A stretch of 64,000 nt of DNA from Streptomyces sp. NBC_00091 (GCF_026343185.1 NZ_JAPEMA010000001.1:1054001-1118000); one strand, 5' to 3'. Shown: positions 45,296 to 54,387, counted from the stretch's first letter. The notes: generated by a model not told the origin, from the sequence alone. Numbers and translations are program-made.

Positions 45296-47383
45296 GTGAC
45301 GCGCAGCGTGTACGTGACCGGTATCGAGCGGGGAGACGGCCGGCAGGTCGTCGAGCTGGGGATCATGGAGCTCCTGACCCGCCAGACGGGCCGGGTCGGC
45401 GTGTACCGCCCCCTGCTGCACGACGGGCCGGACCGGCTCTTCGACCTCCTCAAGGCCCGCTACCGGATCGACCAGGACGCGACGACGGCCTACGGCATGG
45501 AGTACCGGGAGGCCTCCGCCATCCTGGCCGAGAAGGGCACCGACGAGCTGGTCTCCCGGCTGGTCGACCGCTACCACCGGGTGGCCCGCGAGTACGAGGT
45601 CATGCTGGTCCTCGGCACCGACTACGCCGAGACCAACCTGCCCGACGAGCTGGCGCTGAACGCCCGCCTCGCCAACGAGCTGGGCGCGGTCGTCGTTCCC
45701 GTCGTGGGCGGCACCAAGCACCCCGCCGAGTCCGTTCGCGCCGAGGCCCAGAGCGCCCACCGGGCCTTCGAGAGCCTGGGCTGCCACGTGGTGGCGATGG
45801 TCGTCAACCGGGTGGCCCCCGAGGACCGGGACGTCATAGCCGAGCGGCTCGCGGCCCGCCTCCCCGTCCCCTGCTACGTCCTGCCGGACGACAAGTCCCT
45901 GTCCGCCCCGACGGTCGCCCAGATCACCCGGGCGCTCGGCGGCGAGGTGCTGCTGGGCGACGAGGCCGGGCTGGCCCGCGACGCCCTGGACTTCGTGTTC
46001 GGCGGCGCGATGCTGCCGAACTTCCTGAACGCCCTGACCCCCGGCTGCCTGGTCGTCACCCCCGGCGACCGCTCCGACCTGGTCATCGGCGCGCTGGCCG
46101 CGCACACCTCGGGCACCCCGCCGATCGCCGGTGTGCTGCTGACCCTGAACGAGCGCCCGTCCAAGGACATCCTCACGCTGGCCTCGAAGCTCGCGCCCGG
46201 CACCCCGGTGGTCTCGGTGGCCGGCAACAGCTTCCCGACGGCCGCCGAACTCTTCTCGCTGCAGAGCCGGTTGAACTCCGCGACCCCGCGCAAGCTGGAG
46301 ACCGCGCTCGGCCTCTTCGAGCGGCACGTGGACACCGCCGAGCTGCGCGGGCTGCTGTCGGTGGCCCGCTCCGAGCGCGTCACCCCGATGATGTTCGAAC
46401 ACGAGCTGCTGGAGCGGGCCCGCTCCGAGCGGCGCCGCGTGGTGCTGCCCGAGGGCACCGAGGAGCGCGTCCTGCGCGCCGCGGACGTGGTGCTGCGCCG
46501 CGGGGTCTGCGACCTGACCCTGCTGGGCGAGGAGCAGGCCATCCTGAAGAAGGCCGGCGACCTCGGCGTCGACATCTCGGCCGCCCAGCTGATCGACCCG
46601 GCGACCTCTCCCATGCGGGAAGGTTTCGCCGAGTACTACGCCAAGGTCCGAGCCCACAAGGGCATGACCGTCGAACTGGCCCACGACGTGGTCACCGACG
46701 TCAACTACTTCGGCACCCTGATGGTCCAGCAGGGCCTGGCCGACGGCATGGTCTCCGGCTCGGTGCACTCCACCGCCGCCACCATCCGCCCGGCCTTCGA
46801 GATCATCAAGACCAAGCCCGAGGCCTCGATCGTCTCCTCGGTCTTCTTCATGTGCCTGGCCGACCGGGTCCTCGTCTACGGGGACTGCGCGGTCAACCCG
46901 GACCCCGACGCCGAGCAGCTCGCGGACATCGCCGTCCAGTCCGCGGCCACCGCCGCCGCCTTCGGCGTCGAGCCGCGGATCGCGATGCTCTCGTACTCGA
47001 CGGGCACCTCGGGCTCCGGCGCGGACGTGGAGAAGGTCCGCAAGGCCACCGAGATCATCCGCGAGCAGCGCCCCGACCTGGCCGTCGAGGGCCCGATCCA
47101 GTACGACGCCGCCGTGGAGCCCTCGGTCGCCGCGACCAAGCTGCCCGACTCCGACGTGGCCGGCCGGGCGAGCGTGCTGATCTTCCCCGACCTGAACACG
47201 GGCAACAACACGTACAAGGCCGTGCAGCGTTCGGCGGGCGCCGTCGCGGTCGGCCCGGTGCTCCAGGGCCTGCGCAAGCCCGTCAACGACCTCTCGCGCG
47301 GCGCGCTGGTCCAGGACATCGTCACCACGGTGGCGATCACCGCGATCCAGGCGCAGTCCCAGCCCCTGCCCCAGGCCCAGTAG
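45296..47383 (+). CDS. pta: Phosphate acetyltransferase
   Basis: About 695 aa, the long three-domain form. The N-terminal P-loop-like region (SVYVTGIERGDGRQVVELG, residues 1-200) is followed by a DRTGG domain (about 215-330) and a C-terminal PTA domain (about 370-690) with LPEGTEERVLRAADVVLRRG and GPIQYDAAVEPSVAATKLPDS. It interconverts acetyl-CoA and acetyl phosphate. The start is the GTG at 45296 with GGAG 8-10 bases before; an upstream in-frame ATG at 45278 lacks a good site. It is followed after 33 bases by ackA, clearly an operon. Confidence 0.95.
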   Translation: MTRSVYVTGIERGDGRQVVELGIMELLTRQTGRVGVYRPLLHDGPDRLFDLLKARYRIDQDATTAYGMEYREASAILAEKGTDELVSRLVDRYHRVAREYEVMLVLGTDYAETNLPDELALNARLANELGAVVVPVVGGTKHPAESVRAEAQSAHRAFESLGCHVVAMVVNRVAPEDRDVIAERLAARLPVPCYVLPDDKSLSAPTVAQITRALGGEVLLGDEAGLARDALDFVFGGAMLPNFLNALTPGCLVVTPGDRSDLVIGALAAHTSGTPPIAGVLLTLNERPSKDILTLASKLAPGTPVVSVAGNSFPTAAELFSLQSRLNSATPRKLETALGLFERHVDTAELRGLLSVARSERVTPMMFEHELLERARSERRRVVLPEGTEERVLRAADVVLRRGVCDLTLLGEEQAILKKAGDLGVDISAAQLIDPATSPMREGFAEYYAKVRAHKGMTVELAHDVVTDVNYFGTLMVQQGLADGMVSGSVHSTAATIRPAFEIIKTKPEASIVSSVFFMCLADRVLVYGDCAVNPDPDAEQLADIAVQSAATAAAFGVEPRIAMLSYSTGTSGSGADVEKVRKATEIIREQRPDLAVEGPIQYDAAVEPSVAATKLPDSDVAGRASVLIFPDLNTGNNTYKAVQRSAGAVAVGPVLQGLRKPVNDLSRGALVQDIVTTVAITAIQAQSQPLPQAQ

Positions 47384-47416
47384 TCCCGACCGCACTCGAA
47401 GGAAAGACCCCTCACC

Positions 47417-48631
47417 GTGACCGCAACGCGCGTACTCGTCCTCAACTCCGGCTCCTCGTCGGTGAAGTACCAGCTCCTCGACATGGCGGACCGCTCCCGC
47501 CTCGCCGTCGGCCTGGTGGAGCGCATCGGCGAGGAGACCTCGCGCCTCGTGCACGAGCCGCTCACCGGTGCGGGCGCCGGGGGCGGCAAGCGCGAGCGGC
47601 TCGGTGCGATCGCCGACCACGGGGCCGCCCTGCGGGCGGTCGCGGCCGAACTGGCCGCCGACGGCCTGGGCCTGGACTCCCCCGAGCTGGCGGCCGTGGG
47701 CCACCGGGTGGTGCACGGCGGGACCCGCTTCACCCGGCCGACGGTGATCGACGACGAGGTGCTGGCGGAGATCCGCAGCCTGATCCCGCTGGCCCCGCTG
47801 CACAATCCGGCGAACGTGACCGGCATCGAGGTGGCGCGCGAGCTGCGCGCGGACCTCCCGCAGGTGGCCGTCTTCGACACCGCCTTCCACGCGACGATGC
47901 CGGAGCACGTGGCGCGGTACGCGATCGACGCGGCGACGGCCGACAAGTACGCCATCCGGCGGTACGGCTTCCACGGCACCTCCCACGCCTACGTCTCGCG
48001 GGCGACGGCCGCGCTGCTGGGCAGGCCGGTGGAGGACGTGAACGTGATCGTGCTCCACCTGGGCAACGGCGCCTCCGCCTCGGCGGTGCGCGGCGGGGTG
48101 TGCGTGGAGACCTCCATGGGCCTGACCCCGCTGGAGGGCCTGGTCATGGGAACCCGTTCGGGCGACCTGGATCCGGCGGTCGTCTTCCACCTGGCCCGGG
48201 TGGGCGGGCTGTCCGTCGACGAGATCGACTCGCTCCTCAACAAGAAGAGCGGTCTGCTGGGTCTGTGCGGCGACAACGACATGCGCGAGGTGCAGCGGCG
48301 CGCGGACGAGGGCGACGAGGCGGCCCGCCTCGCGCTGGCGTCCTACGTCCACCGTCTGAAGAAGTACATCGGCGCCTACACGGCGGTACTGGGCCGGGTG
48401 GACGCGGTGGTCTTCACCGCGGGCGTGGGCGAGAACGCCTCCGCCGTCCGGGCGGCCGCGGTCGCGGGTCTGGAGGAGCTGGGCCTCGCGCTGGACCTGG
48501 AGGCCAATGCGGCGCGGTCCTCCGAGCCCCGTCTGGTGTCGGCGCAGGACGCGCGGGTGGCCGTGGCCGTGGTCCCGACCGATGAGGAACTGGAGATCGC
48601 CTCCCAGGCGTACGCGCTGGTTACCGGTTAG
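47417..48631 (+). CDS. ackA: Acetate kinase
   Basis: 404 aa. VLVLNSGSSSVKYQLLD (ASKHA N-terminal phosphate loop), HRVVHGGTRFTRP, FDTAFHATMP, YGFHGTSHAYVS and GNGASASAV (active site) and GLTPLEGLVMGTRSGDLDP are all canonical. It makes acetate and ATP from acetyl phosphate, completing the overflow branch with Pta. The GTG at 47417 has GGAAAG upstream. It lies 33 bases after pta. Confidence 0.95.
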   Translation: MTATRVLVLNSGSSSVKYQLLDMADRSRLAVGLVERIGEETSRLVHEPLTGAGAGGGKRERLGAIADHGAALRAVAAELAADGLGLDSPELAAVGHRVVHGGTRFTRPTVIDDEVLAEIRSLIPLAPLHNPANVTGIEVARELRADLPQVAVFDTAFHATMPEHVARYAIDAATADKYAIRRYGFHGTSHAYVSRATAALLGRPVEDVNVIVLHLGNGASASAVRGGVCVETSMGLTPLEGLVMGTRSGDLDPAVVFHLARVGGLSVDEIDSLLNKKSGLLGLCGDNDMREVQRRADEGDEAARLALASYVHRLKKYIGAYTAVLGRVDAVVFTAGVGENASAVRAAAVAGLEELGLALDLEANAARSSEPRLVSAQDARVAVAVVPTDEELEIASQAYALVTG

Positions 48632-48693
48632 TCACTTGGACTTTCCACCAGACGGAATATTCCGCTACGAAACAAACGGATAGGATCCGCTTC

Positions 48694-50124
48694 ATGCGCC
48701 GTTCCAAAATCGTCTGCACGCTGGGCCCCGCCGTCGACTCGTATGAGCAGCTGAAAGCGCTCATCGAGGCAGGTATGAACGTGGCCCGATTCAACTTCAG
48801 CCACGGATCCCAGGCAGAACACCAGGAGCGGTACGACCGCGTCCGGCAGGTCTCCGAGGACACCGGGCGCGCGGTCGGCGTCCTCGCCGACCTCCAGGGC
48901 CCCAAGATCCGTCTCGAGACCTTCGCCGAGGGTCCCGTCGAGCTGGTGCGCGGTGACGAGTTCGTCATCACCACCGAGGACGTCCCGGGCGACAAGTCCA
49001 TCTGCGGCACCACCTACAAGGGCCTCCCGGGCGATGTCGCCAAGGGTGACCAGATCCTGATCAACGACGGCAACGTCGAGCTCCGGGTGACGGAGGTCGA
49101 GGGCCAGCGGGTCAAGACCATCGTCATCGAGGGCGGTGTCATCTCGGACCACAAGGGCATCAACCTGCCGGGTGCCGCCGTGAACGTCCCCGCCCTGTCG
49201 GAGAAGGACGTCGACGACCTGCGCTTCGCGCTGCGGATGGGCTGCGACATGGTCGCCCTGTCCTTCGTCCGCGACGCCAACGACGTCAAGGACGTCCACC
49301 GCGTCATGGACGAGGAGGGCCGCCGGGTCCCCGTCATCGCCAAGGTGGAGAAGCCCCAGGCGGTCGAGAACATGGAGGCCGTCGTCGCGGCCTTCGACGC
49401 GGTCATGGTGGCCCGCGGCGACCTGGCCGTCGAGTACCCGCTCGAGAAGGTCCCGATCGTCCAGAAGCGGCTCATCGAGATGTGCCGCCGCAACGCCAAG
49501 CCGGTGATCGTCGCGACCCAGATGATGGAGTCGATGATCACCAACTCCCGCCCGACCCGCGCCGAGGCCTCCGACGTGGCCAACGCCATCCTCGACGGCG
49601 CCGACGCGGTCATGCTCTCCGCCGAGTCCTCGGTGGGCGCCTACCCGATCGAGACCGTCAAGACGATGTCGAAGATCGTCACGGCGGCCGAGGAGGAGCT
49701 GCTCGCCAAGGGCCTCCAGCCCCTGGTCCAGGGCAAGAAGCCGCGTACCCAGGGCGGCTCCGTCGCCCGCGCGGCCTGCGAGATCGCGGACTTCCTCGAC
49801 GGCAAGGCGCTGGTCGCCTTCACCCAGTCCGGTGACACGGCCCGCCGGCTGTCGCGCTACCGCGCCACGCAGCCGATCCTGGCCTTCACCACCGACGTCA
49901 ACACCCGCAACCAGCTCACGCTGAGCTGGGGCGTCGAGTCGGCCATCGTCCCGCACGTGGACAACACCGACGCGATGGTCGACCTGGTCGACGCCGAGGT
50001 GCTCAAGCTCCAGCGCTTCAACGCGGGCGACACCATGATCATCACGGCCGGCTCGCCCCCCGGCGTCCCGGGCACGACCAACATGGTCCGCGTCCACCAC
50101 CTGGGCGGCGACAACCCCGCCTGA
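48694..50124 (+). CDS. pyk: Pyruvate kinase
   Basis: 476 aa. MRRSKIVCTLGPAVDSYEQL opens the family; NFSHGS, KGDQILINDG, IAKVEKPQAVENMEA (catalytic Lys), MVARGDLAVEYP, and ATQMMESMITNSRPTRAEASDVANAILDGADAVMLSAE are present, and the allosteric C-terminal domain (about 350-476) is intact. It converts phosphoenolpyruvate and ADP to pyruvate and ATP. The 62-base gap from ackA includes an AT-rich stretch (GAATATTCCG) that may carry its own promoter. A very strong terminator follows. Confidence 0.96.
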   Translation: MRRSKIVCTLGPAVDSYEQLKALIEAGMNVARFNFSHGSQAEHQERYDRVRQVSEDTGRAVGVLADLQGPKIRLETFAEGPVELVRGDEFVITTEDVPGDKSICGTTYKGLPGDVAKGDQILINDGNVELRVTEVEGQRVKTIVIEGGVISDHKGINLPGAAVNVPALSEKDVDDLRFALRMGCDMVALSFVRDANDVKDVHRVMDEEGRRVPVIAKVEKPQAVENMEAVVAAFDAVMVARGDLAVEYPLEKVPIVQKRLIEMCRRNAKPVIVATQMMESMITNSRPTRAEASDVANAILDGADAVMLSAESSVGAYPIETVKTMSKIVTAAEEELLAKGLQPLVQGKKPRTQGGSVARAACEIADFLDGKALVAFTQSGDTARRLSRYRATQPILAFTTDVNTRNQLTLSWGVESAIVPHVDNTDAMVDLVDAEVLKLQRFNAGDTMIITAGSPPGVPGTTNMVRVHHLGGDNPA

Positions 50125-50156
50125 TGCCCGACCCCGCCTGACTCTGCCGCACAGAG

Positions 50157-50202
50157 ACCGAGGGCGGCACCCCGGAGACCCGGGGTGCCGCCCTCGGTGT
50201 TT
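50157..50202 (+). terminator. Strong factor-independent terminator after pyk
   Basis: A perfect 19-bp stem, from ACCGAGGGCGGCACCCCGG at 50157-50175 to its complement at 50180-50198, with a 4-base AGAC loop, followed by GTTTT. It is 33 bases after the pyk stop and is the best terminator in the window. On the other strand it could also stop the convergent gene ending at 50229. Confidence 0.92.
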
Positions 50203-50228
50203 TCGTCGCGCGTCGCACGTCCGGCGCG

Positions 50229-51497
50229 CTACCCCTCCGGCGGGCCGACGTAGTTCTTCAGGCCCGGGACCGTGAGGTCGCCGCCGAACTGGCCGGCCTG
50301 GACGACCTTGACGTTCGTGAAGAACGCGAAGGGGACGTTCAGGGGCGGCGGGCTGTTCGGGGTGAACTCGATCGGGATGAGCCCGAAGAGGTTGCCCTTG
50401 AGGCTTTCGGTGTACATCGTCACCTTCGCGCCCCGGATCGTGGACGTGGAGCCCGGGCGCGACTTCAGGTGGGCGACGTTCCCGGTCTTGCCGACCGTCT
50501 GGTAGAGGTCCTTGATGTCCAGCGAGTCCGCGGTGAACTTCAGGACCTTCTTGGTCTTTCCGCCCGCCGTCTTCACCTCGACGATGCCCTCGTAGTCCAG
50601 GCCGTAGAGGGTCAGCAGGGAGCTGTCCAGGTACCAGGGCTCGTCGGGCAGGAGCGGGATGCCCTGCTCGAGCTTGGCGTCGGCCAGGGCCTTGGCGTCG
50701 AAGGTCGGGCAGGGGAAGGGCTGCTTCCCGTCCGGGTCCACCGTCGCCGAGGCGGTGGGACTGGGCGAGGCCTTGCCGCCGTCCTTGGCGGGTGTCTTGC
50801 CCGTCTCGTCCTTCGGGGTCTTGACGGTGTCCTTGACGTCCTGCGGCAGCTCCTCGACCTTGACGCCCGCCTTCTTCGCGGCCTCGCGGATCGCGTCGGC
50901 CGCCGGATCGGCGGTCTTCGTCGCGCTCGGGGTGGGCGCGGGCGCCGGGGTGGCCGGCTGCTTCGCGTCCTGGAGGGGCTTGCCGAGACCGTCGACCAGG
51001 CCCTTGAGGGCGTCACCGACGCCCAGCGGGTCCAGCGGGTTGGCCGTCTTGGTGGCCGACGGGGACGGGGAGGCACTCGTCTTCGGGGCCTCGGGCTGCT
51101 TGGCGGACGGGGAGGCCGAGGGGCTCGCCGTCGGCTTCGGGGCCTTGCTCGCGCCCGGGGACGGGCTCGCACCGGGTGAGGCGGAGACCGAGGGCGACGG
51201 CGACGTCGATGTGGACGTCGACGGCGTCGGCGAGGCCGATTGCGTGGGCTCGTCGGACCGGGTCACGCACGGGCCGGGCGCGAAGGGGATGTCCTTGTCG
51301 TCGGCCAGCGCCATCTTCGGGGCGATGCCCATCCCGACGAACACCGCTGTCGGCATCGCCGCGAGCGCCATCGTCTTGCCGACGGGTATCTGGAGCTTGT
51401 TCAGCAGTGACTTCCTGGGCGCCGCGTGGCGCGGGCCCCTTCTCACACGGGGCTCAGCACCGGGGGCCATGCCCCGCTGCGTCTCGTCACCCGGCAC
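50229..51497 (-). CDS. Secreted/membrane-anchored Ser-Thr-Pro-rich protein, third gene of a DUF6230/DUF6114 operon
   Basis: About 422 aa. An N-terminal basic stretch and hydrophobic segment (GKTMALAAMPTAVFVGMGI, then MALADD) form an atypical signal sequence. A long low-complexity region of Ser/Pro/Ala/Lys (about 70-275) would span the cell wall. A C-terminal beta-rich domain (about 285-422; KFTADSLDIKDLYQTVG, TIRGAKVTMYTESLKGNLFGLIPIEFTP) follows. I see a general resemblance of this domain to the DUF6230 protein but cannot confirm it. The GTG at 51497 was chosen since GGGAGG lies 4 bases before and it overlaps the stop of the preceding gene by 11 bases. Function unknown. Confidence 0.75.
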   Translation of the reverse strand: MPGDETQRGMAPGAEPRVRRGPRHAAPRKSLLNKLQIPVGKTMALAAMPTAVFVGMGIAPKMALADDKDIPFAPGPCVTRSDEPTQSASPTPSTSTSTSPSPSVSASPGASPSPGASKAPKPTASPSASPSAKQPEAPKTSASPSPSATKTANPLDPLGVGDALKGLVDGLGKPLQDAKQPATPAPAPTPSATKTADPAADAIREAAKKAGVKVEELPQDVKDTVKTPKDETGKTPAKDGGKASPSPTASATVDPDGKQPFPCPTFDAKALADAKLEQGIPLLPDEPWYLDSSLLTLYGLDYEGIVEVKTAGGKTKKVLKFTADSLDIKDLYQTVGKTGNVAHLKSRPGSTSTIRGAKVTMYTESLKGNLFGLIPIEFTPNSPPPLNVPFAFFTNVKVVQAGQFGGDLTVPGLKNYVGPPEG

Positions 51498-52041
51498 TGT
51501 TCCTCCCGCCATCGGCGTGGGCATTCGTCTCGGTCGCGTACGCCGTTTCCGTGTCACGGGGACCGGGGACCTCCCAGGGTCCGCCTGCGAAGTCCTCGGC
51601 CTTGGCGGCCGCCGCGTCCTCGGGGTCCTCCTCCACCGGCTCTCCCGGAGCCCAGGACAGCGCGAGCGCTCCGCCGAGCAGGGAGAACAGGAAGCCGAGG
51701 AAGAATCCGCCCAGGTTGGACACCGGCAGCGAGACCAGGGCCAGGAGGATCGAGGCGACACCCGCGAACACCCTGATGCCCTGCTGGAACCAGAGGGCGA
51801 AGCCCAGGGTGATCAGCAGGATGCCGATGATCAGCGAGCCCGCGCCGGCGGTCGTGGCCATGGCGATGGTGACGTTGCCCAGCCGGAGGTCCGCGTAGGG
51901 GAAGTAGGCGATCGGAACGCCGCCCAGGGACGTGAAGAGACCCGCCCAGAAGGGACGGCTGCCCCGCCAGGCGCGGAAACGGTGGTGCACGACGGTGAGC
52001 CAGTGGTCGTCTGCGGCGCGAACCGGGGCCTCGGGGTTCAT
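51487..52041 (-). CDS. DUF6114-type membrane protein
   Basis: 184 aa with four predicted helices: FWAGLFTSLGGVPIAYFPY, VTIAMATTAGAGSLIIGILLITLGFALWF, IRVFAGVASILLALVSLPVSNLGGFF and FLFSLLGGALALSW. An acidic cytoplasmic or external tail (EEDPEDAAAAKAEDF) follows. I recall this as the DUF6114 family, found beside DUF6230 proteins in Streptomyces. The start is the ATG at 52041 with GGGAG upstream; a TTG at 52047 is possible. It lies between the other two genes of the operon and overlaps the third. Confidence 0.8.
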   Translation of the reverse strand: MNPEAPVRAADDHWLTVVHHRFRAWRGSRPFWAGLFTSLGGVPIAYFPYADLRLGNVTIAMATTAGAGSLIIGILLITLGFALWFQQGIRVFAGVASILLALVSLPVSNLGGFFLGFLFSLLGGALALSWAPGEPVEEDPEDAAAAKAEDFAGGPWEVPGPRDTETAYATETNAHADGGRNSAG

Positions 52042-52146
52042 GGACAACAGCTCCCTGGAAACGGTGGTACGGAGAAATCTGTGGAGCCCGCGAGGGCGGA
52101 AGACGGCGTCCGCCGCCCGCCCCCGCGGTCGCTCGACGAGGATCGA

Positions 52147-52797
52147 CTACTTCTCGTCCTCGTAGCACGGCTTGTCGCCGCTGAGCAGGCGCAGCTTGAG
52201 GTCGGGCAGCGTGAAGGTACCCGCCGTCGTCGCCCAGGCCTTCTGACGGACCTTCGTCAGCACGGCCTTCTTGGCACGCTGCGAGAACAGGGCGCCGTTC
52301 GACACCGTGTTGGCCTGCGGCGCGGTCGGGTGGTCCTTGTCGGTCGCGTCGCCCACCGCGACACCGATGTCCAGGTCGGTGAACGTGGCGTCGGTGTCGA
52401 GCTCGGCGACGTCCAGGTAGATGTTGTGCGCGACGGCGGGCGTGCCCTTGTTGCCGGTGCGCAGCTGCATCGTGATGGGGCCGACGCCCGGGACCGGGGT
52501 GACCAGGGACTGGCACATGTTGGTGATCTCGGCGCGACTGAACCCGGAGATGGTGACCGGGTGCTTCACGGTCTTGCCGTCAAGCCCCTTGCCCTCGGCG
52601 ACGCTGCCGTACTGGAGCAGGTCGTCACCGTCGAGCTTGTCGGCCGACACCTTGAAGTCCTGGCCCGAAACGCTGAAGGACGCCGCGAGGGCACCCTGCG
52701 CCAGACCCACACCGACCGCGGCGGTGGCCGCGATGCTCGGCACCATGACGAGCGCGAAGCGCTTCCATCTGGTCCCGCCACGAACCTGAGAACTCAT
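52147..52797 (-). CDS. DUF6230-type exported protein
   Basis: 216 aa. Basic N-terminus with a hydrophobic segment (FALVMVPSIAATAAVGVGLAQGALA) as signal peptide or anchor, then a beta-rich domain (FSVSGQDFKVSADKLDGDDL, ...NMCQSLVTPVPG..., two cysteines). Some Streptomyces relatives are, as I recall, annotated as cholesterol esterase. No GxSxG lipase motif is present here, so that name is not supported. The start is the ATG at 52797 with a perfect AAGGAGG. It is the first gene of the three-gene operon; its promoter lies in the 600-base region upstream. Confidence 0.82.
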   Translation of the reverse strand: MSSQVRGGTRWKRFALVMVPSIAATAAVGVGLAQGALAASFSVSGQDFKVSADKLDGDDLLQYGSVAEGKGLDGKTVKHPVTISGFSRAEITNMCQSLVTPVPGVGPITMQLRTGNKGTPAVAHNIYLDVAELDTDATFTDLDIGVAVGDATDKDHPTAPQANTVSNGALFSQRAKKAVLTKVRQKAWATTAGTFTLPDLKLRLLSGDKPCYEDEK

Positions 52798-53142
52798 CTT
52801 GTTCCTCCTTCTCGGACGTACATCTCCGGTCCGGGCCGAGCCCGTCCTGGGATGGGAGAAGTGCTACGTCCTCGGGAAGGAGCGCAGGCGGCCGAGCCGC
52901 GGCGCAGCCGCGTCCGATACACCGGCGTTCACCCCCGAGCGACAACCACTGGGCCACGCGTTCGCGCAACCTGGAGGACAGGCCCTGCCGGTGTGGCAGA
53001 GACCCCCCTGTCCACAGCCGGTGCCACTGCCACCGGCCGGCCCGGTGGGGACCCTCCACCGCGGCTCCGGGTGAGCGGGGCTGTGGGAAGGACCGAGCGT
53101 CGCCGATCGTGGTCCATTCCCGGCCGGGGCACAAGGGGGTTC

Positions 53143-53158
53143 GTTACTGGCGGGTAAC
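53143..53158. promoter_or_regulatory. Palindromic site, copy 1 of two related sites
   Basis: GTTACTGGCGGGTAAC: GTTAC (53143-53147) and GTAAC (53154-53158) inverted around six bases. A related site TTACT-GCG-AGTAA is at 53273-53285. Both lie upstream of the DUF6230 operon and share TTACTG, CG and GTAA. Confidence 0.5.
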
Positions 53159-53272
53159 GGCTGGATAACCGGAGCCTGACCCGGTGCCATCCAGTGGCCA
53201 CACAGGGTGTCACCCTGGGCCACGACAGAAGGGGAGAAGAGCGAACCAACCGGACAGTTCACGGGGTTCGAT

Positions 53273-53285
53273 TTACTGCGAGTAA
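53273..53285. promoter_or_regulatory. Palindromic site, copy 2
   Basis: TTACT (53273-53277) and AGTAA (53281-53285) are inverted around GCG. The similarity to the site at 53143-53158 suggests one regulator binding twice. Confidence 0.45.
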
Positions 53286-53329
53286 CAGCAGCCGCGATTA
53301 CCAAGTTTTGGCAAAACGCGGCCGCTGTT
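53284..53329 (-). terminator. Nested hairpin downstream of the thioredoxin-TPR gene
   Basis: Outer arms AACAGCAGCCGC (53284-53295) and GCGGCCGCTGTT (53318-53329) pair at 11 of 12 positions. Inside is a perfect GTTTTG-G-CAAAAC (53305-53317). It lies 66 bases past the stop at 53395, so it is a probable terminator of that gene. The inner AT-rich palindrome is odd for a simple terminator and could be a binding site. Confidence 0.5.
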
Positions 53330-53394
53330 TATCTCTGTGTCAACAAATCGCCGACGCCCGGACCGAGGACCGGACCGGCGACCGGAGCGCCGGG

Positions 53395-54387
53395 CTAGAA
53401 GAGCACGCGCGCCAGCGCCGTACGGGCCGCCGAGACCCGGGGGTCGTCCGTCCCGATCACCTCGAACAGCTCCAGCAGCCGGACCCGTACCGAGTCCCGC
53501 TCCTCGCCGAAGGTCACCCGCACGGTGTCCACCAGCCGCCCGAAGGCGTCGGCCACGTGCCCGCCGGCCAGGTCCAGGTCGGCCGCGGCCATCTGGGCGG
53601 CCGGGTCCTTCGGGTTCGCGGCCGCCTCGGCGCGCACCGCCTGCGGGTCCAGGTGCTGCACCCGGGAGAGCAGCTCGGCCTGGGCCAGGCCCAGCTTCGC
53701 CTCGGTGTTGGCCGGGTCGTCGGCCAGTACGTTCTTGTACGCCTGCACGGCGCCGCCCAGGTCACCCGCGTCCAGCGCGACGACCGCCGCCTCCAGCAGC
53801 GCGTCGTACGGACCGGCCGGCAGCTCGGCGGGGGCCGCCGGGGCGCCCTCGGCGCCGGGGTCGACCTGGAGGCCGATGAGGCCGAAGCGCTCCTCGGCGA
53901 CCTGGACCAGCTGGGCGAGGGTCTCGCGGATCTGCTGCTCGGGCGCCACGCCCTGGAACAGCGGCAGCACCTGGCCCGCGACCACGGCGAAGACGGCCGG
54001 GATGCCCTGGATGCCGAACTGCTGCATCAGCATCTGGTTGGCGTCGACGTCGATCTTCGCCAGGACGAAGCGGCCGTTGGCCTCGACGGCGAGGCGCTCC
54101 AGCAGCGGGCCGAGCTGCTTGCACGGCTCGCACCACTCGGCCCAGAAGTCGAGGACGACCGGGACCTCGTTGGAGAGCTGGAGTACATCGCGTTCGAAGC
54201 CGGCCTCGGCTACGTCGAAGACGAGCGCGGACGGCGGTACGGCGCCGCCGGGCGCGCTGCCCGCGTCGCCGCCGGTCTGCCGGGCCGCGTCCGCGCGCGC
54301 CTGCTCGGCCTTGGCCTTGGCTTCGCCGGCCGCCTTCACCGCGGCGAGGTCGACGACACCGCTCATGGACATGTTTCTGGGCTGCAT
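53395..54387 (-). CDS. Thioredoxin-fold protein with tetratricopeptide-like C-terminus (YbbN/CnoX type)
   Basis: 330 aa. An Ala/Gln-rich helical lead (about 15-40) precedes a thioredoxin domain with an altered active site WCEPC (C86, C89) and IPAVFAVVAGQVLP (cis-Pro). Helical repeats at about 190-330 (ALLEAAVVALDAGDLGGAVQAYKNVLADDPANTEAKLGLAQAEL) resemble TPRs. This layout is that of YbbN/CnoX co-chaperones, which hold oxidised proteins for GroEL/DnaK. It is cytoplasmic, with no signal. The start is the ATG at 54387 with GGAGG 8 bases upstream. It diverges from a TetR gene, with a perfect operator-like repeat between. Confidence 0.88.
   Translation of the reverse strand: MQPRNMSMSGVVDLAAVKAAGEAKAKAEQARADAARQTGGDAGSAPGGAVPPSALVFDVAEAGFERDVLQLSNEVPVVLDFWAEWCEPCKQLGPLLERLAVEANGRFVLAKIDVDANQMLMQQFGIQGIPAVFAVVAGQVLPLFQGVAPEQQIRETLAQLVQVAEERFGLIGLQVDPGAEGAPAAPAELPAGPYDALLEAAVVALDAGDLGGAVQAYKNVLADDPANTEAKLGLAQAELLSRVQHLDPQAVRAEAAANPKDPAAQMAAADLDLAGGHVADAFGRLVDTVRVTFGEERDSVRVRLLELFEVIGTDDPRVSAARTALARVLF

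Larger units (their letters stand above)
52798..53394. other. Long intergenic region with several inverted repeats
   Basis: 597 bases between the DUF6230 start and the stop of the thioredoxin-TPR gene, both on the minus strand. No reading frame with convincing codon usage is present. The region has three notable inverted repeats (53143-53158, 53273-53285 and 53284-53329). It should contain the DUF6230 operon promoter. Confidence 0.6.

Noticed and set aside
52147..52797. Cholesterol esterase
   Set aside because: No GxSxG or other serine-hydrolase motif is present; the label would rest on old annotation of relatives only.
52864..53304. 146-codon minus-strand frame upstream of DUF6230
   Set aside because: It has no ribosome site, codon bias inconsistent with neighbours and no motif; the region carries inverted repeats typical of regulatory DNA.
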